From Actinomycetes bacterium (GTDB lineage Bacteria > Actinomycetota > Thermoleophilia > Solirubrobacterales > 70-9), in assembly GCA_023436605.1 (NCBI GenBank), contig JAEZIQ010000031.1, positions 1-8,788 on the forward strand: a stretch of 8,788 nucleotides of DNA, given 5' to 3'. Numbering within the stretch: the stretch's first letter is position 1; each line of letters opens with the position of its first letter. Below, piece after piece: positions 5,744 through 8,788 of this stretch. The notes beneath the pieces are model-generated. The model did no database searches, was not told the origin of the DNA, and saw only the letters and a program-made list of their open reading frames with translations. The translations under genes and the position numbers were made by a program.

Positions 5744-5768
5744 TCGTCCCACATACCAGTCCAGTTTC

Positions 5769-5773
5769 AGGAG
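5769..5773 (+). promoter_or_regulatory. Shine-Dalgarno (AGGAG) setting the MFS start at GTG 5778
   Basis: AGGAG lies 4 nt before GTG at 5778, slightly close but usable. An in-frame TTG at 5739 would add 13 residues but sits inside operator 2 and has no Shine-Dalgarno, so the GTG is preferred. Confidence 0.65.
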
Positions 5774-5777
5774 CCCC

Positions 5778-7250
5778 GTGTCTGCCAACGATCTCACCTC
5801 ACCTCGCGCCAAGAACCTGGCGCTCCTTCTGCTCGCGCTCACCCAGTTCGTCGTCGTGATCGACGCCTCGATCGTCAACGTCGCCCTCCCCTCGATCGGA
5901 ACCGCGCTTGACATCACCCAGGACAACCTCTCCTGGGTCGTCAACAGCTACACGCTCGTCTTCGGCGGCTTCCTGCTGCTCGGCGGGCGCCTCGCCGACT
6001 TCTTCGGCCGCCGGCGCATGTTCATGACCGGCATGGCCCTGTTCGGACTCGCGTCCCTGGCTGGCGGTTTCGCCCAGAGCGAGGAGTGGCTGATCGTCGC
6101 CCGGGCCATCCAGGGCCTCGGCGCCGCGATCGCCTCGCCGGCGGCGCTCTCGATCGTCACGACCACGTTTGCCGAAGGCTCCGAGCGAAACCGCGCGCTA
6201 GGGATCTGGGGTGCGGTAGCCGGGGCCGGCGGTGCGGCCGGTGTCCTGCTCGGTGGTGTGCTGACCGAGTGGGCCGGCTGGGAGTGGGTGCTCTTCGTCA
6301 ACGTGCCGATCGCCGCCTTCGTGGTCTGGCAGGCCCCGCAGCGGCTGCTCGAATCGAGGGACGAAGACGAGCGCGAAAGGACCCTGGACATCCCCGGCGC
6401 GATCTCGATCACGGCCGGTCTGGCCCTGCTGGTCTACGGACTGGTCGACGCGGTCGACCAGGGCTGGACCTCGTCCACGACGCTGATCCGGGTCGCCGTT
6501 GCCCTCGTCCTGATCGGCATCTTCGTGGCGATCGAACTCCGCACCCGCCGCCCGCTGGTCCCGTTTTCGATCTTCCGGAACCGCACCCTGCGCGGGGCCA
6601 ACGTGGTCGGCCTGCTGACCGGCATGTCGCTGTTCTCGATGTTCTTCATGATCACGCTCTACCTGCAGCAGGTGCTCGGGCTCGACGCCCTCGAGGCCGG
6701 GCTCGCCTACCTGCCGCTGGCGATCGCGATCATCCTCGCGGCCGGCATGGCCGGCCAGCTGGTGACCAGGCTCGGCTTCAAGCCGGTCGTGATCGCCGGT
6801 CTGATCACGGTCGGCACCGGTCTCGCCTGGTTTACCCAGATCAGCGCCGACGGTTCCTACTGGGTCGACGTGCTCGGACCGTCGATCCTGGCCGGGGTCG
6901 GGCTCGGACTGACCTTCGTCCCGGTGACGATCGCCGCGATGTCGGGGACCAAGCGCGAGGAGGCCGGTCTGGCCTCGGGCCTGATCAACACCTCGCAGCA
7001 GGTAGGTGGCGCGCTCGGCCTGGCAATCCTCGCCTCGATCGCCAACTCGACCACCAACGACTCGTTCGAGACCGGCGCATCCCAGGCTGTGGCCCTGACC
7101 GACGGCTTCTCCACCGCCTTCCTGGTCGGTGCCTTCTTCGCCTTCGCCGGAGCGGCGCTGGCGGCGATCCTGATCTCGAGCAAGGACAGCCGCGAACACG
7201 CCGAAGCCGCCCAGGCCCAGGCGGGCGCGGCCGAGGTTCCCGCCGCCTGA
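5778..7250 (+). CDS. DHA2-family (EmrB/QacA-like) MFS drug:H+ antiporter
   Basis: A 490-residue inner-membrane exporter of DHA2 length, expected to have 14 helices. Family motifs are visible: D1 in helix 1 (IDASIVNVALP, 28-38), motif A in the loop after helix 2 (GGRLADFFGRRR, 69-80), R109 and QGLGAA in helix 4, and antiporter motif C in helix 5 (GAVAGAGGAAGVLLGG, about 145-160) followed by WEWVLFVNVPI. The C-terminal half has the usual LINTSQQVGGALGLAILASIA stretch. The C-terminus is an Ala/Gln-rich hydrophilic tail. Family members expel hydrophobic drugs, dyes or antibiotics using the proton gradient; this one's substrate is unknown. It is transcribed from a near-consensus promoter carrying two palindromes and is divergent from tetR, so it is probably induced when the repressor binds its ligand. 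It ends before a strong inverted repeat shared with the convergent peptidase gene. Confidence 0.94.
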   Translation: MSANDLTSPRAKNLALLLLALTQFVVVIDASIVNVALPSIGTALDITQDNLSWVVNSYTLVFGGFLLLGGRLADFFGRRRMFMTGMALFGLASLAGGFAQSEEWLIVARAIQGLGAAIASPAALSIVTTTFAEGSERNRALGIWGAVAGAGGAAGVLLGGVLTEWAGWEWVLFVNVPIAAFVVWQAPQRLLESRDEDERERTLDIPGAISITAGLALLVYGLVDAVDQGWTSSTTLIRVAVALVLIGIFVAIELRTRRPLVPFSIFRNRTLRGANVVGLLTGMSLFSMFFMITLYLQQVLGLDALEAGLAYLPLAIAIILAAGMAGQLVTRLGFKPVVIAGLITVGTGLAWFTQISADGSYWVDVLGPSILAGVGLGLTFVPVTIAAMSGTKREEAGLASGLINTSQQVGGALGLAILASIANSTTNDSFETGASQAVALTDGFSTAFLVGAFFAFAGAALAAILISSKDSREHAEAAQAQAGAAEVPAA

Positions 7251-7265
7251 CGGCTGAGCGACCGG

Positions 7266-7303
7266 CTTCCCGAACCGGACCCCCAGGTCAGCGGTTCGGG
7301 AAG
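7266..7303. terminator. Shared bidirectional hairpin between convergent MFS and M23 genes
   Basis: CTTCCCGAACCG (7266-7277) and its perfect reverse complement (7292-7303) form a 12-bp stem. An inner GACC/GGTC pairing (7278-7281 with 7286-7289) can extend it across a small bulge. It lies just past the MFS stop. Its right arm is the coding DNA for the last residues of the peptidase (FPNR), and the peptidase stop codon falls in the loop. Neither side has a clear T-run, so it may terminate inefficiently, block exonucleases, or both. Confidence 0.65.
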
Positions 7304-8493
7304 TCGATCACCTCGAGGTTGAGTGGCAGCTGCCGGTTATGGATTCCGGCGTGCTGCGAGTTGACCTCGGCCGGGGCACCCTCGAAGAGGTCGCCGAAAT
7401 TGAGCAGCCGGCCCTCGACCCCGAAACGGGTGAAGGTGTACGGAAGGCCGTTCGAGGCGAGGGGGTCAGGCCCGTCCATCATGTGGAAGTGGAGATGGGG
7501 CGCGTTCGAGTTGCCGGTGTTGCCGAGCAGTCCGAGCACCTGACCGGGCCGGACCTTCTGGCCGATCTTGACCCGGGCGCTCTTGGGCTGCATGTGGGCG
7601 TAGAAGGCAAATACTCCCTTCGCCTTGCGGACCACGATGTAGTTGCCCCCTGAGGTCGCTGCCGTGGCGGGCGGGAGTTCACCGGTCGGCTGAGTTTCGG
7701 GAATGTGCCTGACCACCCGTACGACCTTGCCTGAGGTTGCCGAAACGATCGGGTCGCCGAAGAACGGATAACTCGAGAGGTCTTCCCACGGCCCGGTCAC
7801 CATCTTTCCGTTGGGCTGAATCCGCATGAAGTCGATTGCGAATCGCTCCGAGTTGTGGAGCTTGCCGTTGACCGGCAGGACCGCGCCGCGGTGCGAGGTG
7901 AACTCGGTGCAGCAGCCGTTGGCGGCGATCCAGCCGGATCCGCGAAGCGGCGGCCGGACCTGGATCGCGGGCCGGTCAACGACCCAAACGGCCCCGCTGC
8001 GGAAGCGGCTGGCGTACTTGAGCGGTCCGTCGGTCGCCTCGACTACGAACTGGTGGGAGATCCGGGCCGGCAGCTTGGCCCGGGGCCGGAACTTCAGGTC
8101 GAGCAGGATGTAGCCGGACTGGCCGCCCTGGAGAACGTTGGTGTGAGTCGCACTTCCGTACGGGTTCATCATGTCCTTGAGGGCGCTTCCGGTCACGGGG
8201 GCGAGGGCCCGCTTGCCGGCGAACCGGTTGATCTTCTTGATCGTGACCGGAGACTTCGAGTAGTTGGTGAGCACCAGCTCGTAGGCCAGGTGCTTCTTGC
8301 CGTCGGTCGCGATGACCGGTCGGGCCGGGGCGACCGGTTCGGCGTAGACCGGGGTGAACTGTTCCTCAGCCGACGCCATGCCGGGAATGGCGATGAGGAG
8401 GAATGTCGTCAGCAGGGCGGCGATCGCGATCTGCGCCACTACCCGACTTGCCGCCATGGGGCCGACCTTCTCGTAACCGGACTGAACCTTCAC
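7288..8493 (-). CDS. Secreted M23-family (LytM/lysostaphin-type) metallopeptidase
   Basis: A 401-residue protein from the chosen GTG. A hydrophobic segment (about 20-38) ending in ASA|EE is a likely signal peptide. Residues about 45-185 form a beta-rich N-terminal domain (DGKKHLAYELVLTNYSKSP) of unknown role. The peptidase part shows GCC at 193-195 with a nearby HRG, RFAIDF with metal ligand Asp221, GNYIVV, YAHM (His300) and the HxH motif HLHFH (333-337). The first zinc histidine is probably His201 or His213. Such enzymes cut peptide cross-links of peptidoglycan, or act as non-catalytic activators when residues are lost; here the ligands look intact. The GTG at 8493 is preferred because GAGGAG lies 6 nt upstream. 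ATG at 8457 (389 residues, with a more typical 30-residue signal peptide and AAGG 8 nt before it) is a real alternative. The open frame extends to 8595, but that overlaps the divergent promoter region. Confidence 0.92.
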   Translation of the reverse strand: MKVQSGYEKVGPMAASRVVAQIAIAALLTTFLLIAIPGMASAEEQFTPVYAEPVAPARPVIATDGKKHLAYELVLTNYSKSPVTIKKINRFAGKRALAPVTGSALKDMMNPYGSATHTNVLQGGQSGYILLDLKFRPRAKLPARISHQFVVEATDGPLKYASRFRSGAVWVVDRPAIQVRPPLRGSGWIAANGCCTEFTSHRGAVLPVNGKLHNSERFAIDFMRIQPNGKMVTGPWEDLSSYPFFGDPIVSATSGKVVRVVRHIPETQPTGELPPATAATSGGNYIVVRKAKGVFAFYAHMQPKSARVKIGQKVRPGQVLGLLGNTGNSNAPHLHFHMMDGPDPLASNGLPYTFTRFGVEGRLLNFGDLFEGAPAEVNSQHAGIHNRQLPLNLEVIDFPNR

Positions 8494-8499
8494 CCTGCA

Positions 8500-8505
8500 C
8501 TCCTC
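8500..8505 (-). promoter_or_regulatory. Shine-Dalgarno (GAGGAG) favouring the GTG start of the M23 gene
   Basis: On the minus strand GAGGAG lies 6 nt before GTG 8493, an optimal spacing and the best Shine-Dalgarno in the window. It argues for this start over ATG 8457 and against the upstream start at 8595. Confidence 0.65.
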
Positions 8506-8528
8506 GAATCGCTGGTCTGGACAACGGG

Positions 8529-8534
8529 ACCCTA
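8529..8534 (-). promoter_or_regulatory. Possible -10 element (TAGGGT) of the M23 gene
   Basis: TAGGGT fits TAnnnT and would give a start near 8522 and a ~29-nt leader containing the Shine-Dalgarno. No good -35 is seen, so this is weak. Confidence 0.3.
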
Positions 8535-8590
8535 GCGAGCCACCCTGATCCCAAAACCCGCTGGCCCGCAATGAGTTCCGCTGGCGGCGG

Positions 8591-8596
8591 CACAAT
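8591..8596 (+). promoter_or_regulatory. Putative -10 element (CACAAT) of a leaderless MFS transcript
   Basis: CACAAT matches four of six bases of TATAAT, including A2 and T6. It ends 8 nt before the ATG at 8605. No Shine-Dalgarno precedes this ATG, which fits leaderless or near-leaderless transcription. No -35 is obvious. Confidence 0.45.
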
Positions 8597-8604
8597 TGCT
8601 GTCG

Positions 8605-8788
8605 ATGAACCTGAAACTGCTGATGACCCTGGCCGCCGCCCAGTTTCTGATGGTGCTCGACCAGGCGGTTATGAACGTCTCGATCTCGCAGCTGGTCACC
8701 GACTTCGACACGACGGTCACCACGATCCAGTCGGTGATCGCCTTTTACGCGCTGGTCATGGCTGGTCTGATGCTGATCGGGGCCAAGC
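8605..8788 (+). CDS. MFS transporter, DHA2-like, N-terminal fragment (runs off the window)
   Basis: Sixty-one codons are visible from ATG to the window edge with no stop. The sequence begins MNLKLLMTLAAAQFLMVLDQ and continues through a first helix with the DHA2-like pattern LDQAVMNVSISQL. A periplasmic loop (VTDFDTTVTTIQSVI) and a second helix (AFYALVMAGLMLIGAK) follow; the latter leads into where motif A should occur. The LDxAxxNVxxxxL pattern corresponds to motif D1 of drug exporters, with Gln-Ala-Val-Met replacing the usual residues, so the substrate range may differ from the upstream exporter. It is divergent from the M23 gene with 111 bp between start codons. The fragment is too short for subfamily assignment. 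Confidence 0.82.
   Translation, partial: MNLKLLMTLAAAQFLMVLDQAVMNVSISQLVTDFDTTVTTIQSVIAFYALVMAGLMLIGAK

Noticed and set aside
5678..5944. An 89-codon N-terminal extension of the TetR frame
   Set aside because: It would run through both operators and into the divergent MFS coding sequence, and it lies outside the normal TetR domain length.
6198..7199. A 333-codon minus-strand open frame inside the MFS gene
   Set aside because: The translation is Asp/Arg/Gly/Gln-rich with no domain, no Shine-Dalgarno, and lies wholly antisense to the transporter.
6086..7543. A 485-codon plus-strand open frame overlapping the MFS gene and entering the M23 region
   Set aside because: It is out of frame with the DHA2 transporter, whose motifs are unmistakable. 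Its translation is an Arg/Gly/Pro-rich low-complexity product typical of high-GC shadow frames.
8494..8595. A 34-codon N-terminal extension of the M23 frame
   Set aside because: It would reach the -10 of the divergent MFS gene and puts a polar stretch with two Cys before the signal peptide. GAGGAG with correct spacing marks the GTG at 8493 instead.

Overview
The window is gene-dense, high-GC DNA with almost no spacer. Its style is that of a high-GC actinobacterium, most likely of the Thermoleophilia/Solirubrobacterales type. That placement is inferred from the GGxGxDR repeat tail ending in Cys-Glu, the GCC...HR...RFAIDF subfamily of M23 peptidase, and several genes that look leaderless. I saw no rRNA, tRNA, CRISPR array, insertion sequence or attachment site. 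No stretch over about 300 bases lacks a gene; the longest non-coding stretches, about 100 bases each, are the two divergent promoter regions.

Layout. 1-1617 (+): 3'-terminal part of a secreted-type protein made of a TolB-like beta-propeller, an Ig/cadherin-like domain and 13 RTX-like nonapeptides. 1644-2411 (+): classical short-chain dehydrogenase. 2477-5072 (-): a tightly packed three-gene operon read right to left, encoding an MJ1255-family GT-B glycosyltransferase, a membrane-anchored NodB polysaccharide deacetylase and a five-helix membrane protein of unknown function. 5108-5677 (-): TetR repressor. 5778-7250 (+): DHA2 (EmrB/QacA-like) 14-helix drug exporter, divergent from the repressor. 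7288-8493 (-): secreted M23 metallopeptidase. 8605-8788 (+): start of a second DHA2-like MFS transporter that runs out of the window.

How the parts work together. The tetR/MFS pair looks like a self-contained efflux switch. The ~100-bp spacer has two face-to-face sigma70-type promoters and two copies of CGGAA-N6-TTCCG, 34 bp apart, each covering an element of both promoters. The glycosyltransferase/deacetylase/membrane-protein operon has a 4-bp ATGA overlap and a 5-bp gap. It probably builds and then deacetylates an aminosugar-containing envelope glycan or glycolipid; the substrate is unknown. It is the best candidate here for an undescribed system.

Expression signals fall into two groups. 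Three genes with no Shine-Dalgarno (SDR, glycosyltransferase, right-end MFS) carry a -10-like hexamer exactly 8 nt before the ATG, as expected for leaderless or nearly leaderless mRNAs. The DHA2 MFS, deacetylase and M23 genes have recognisable Shine-Dalgarno sequences.
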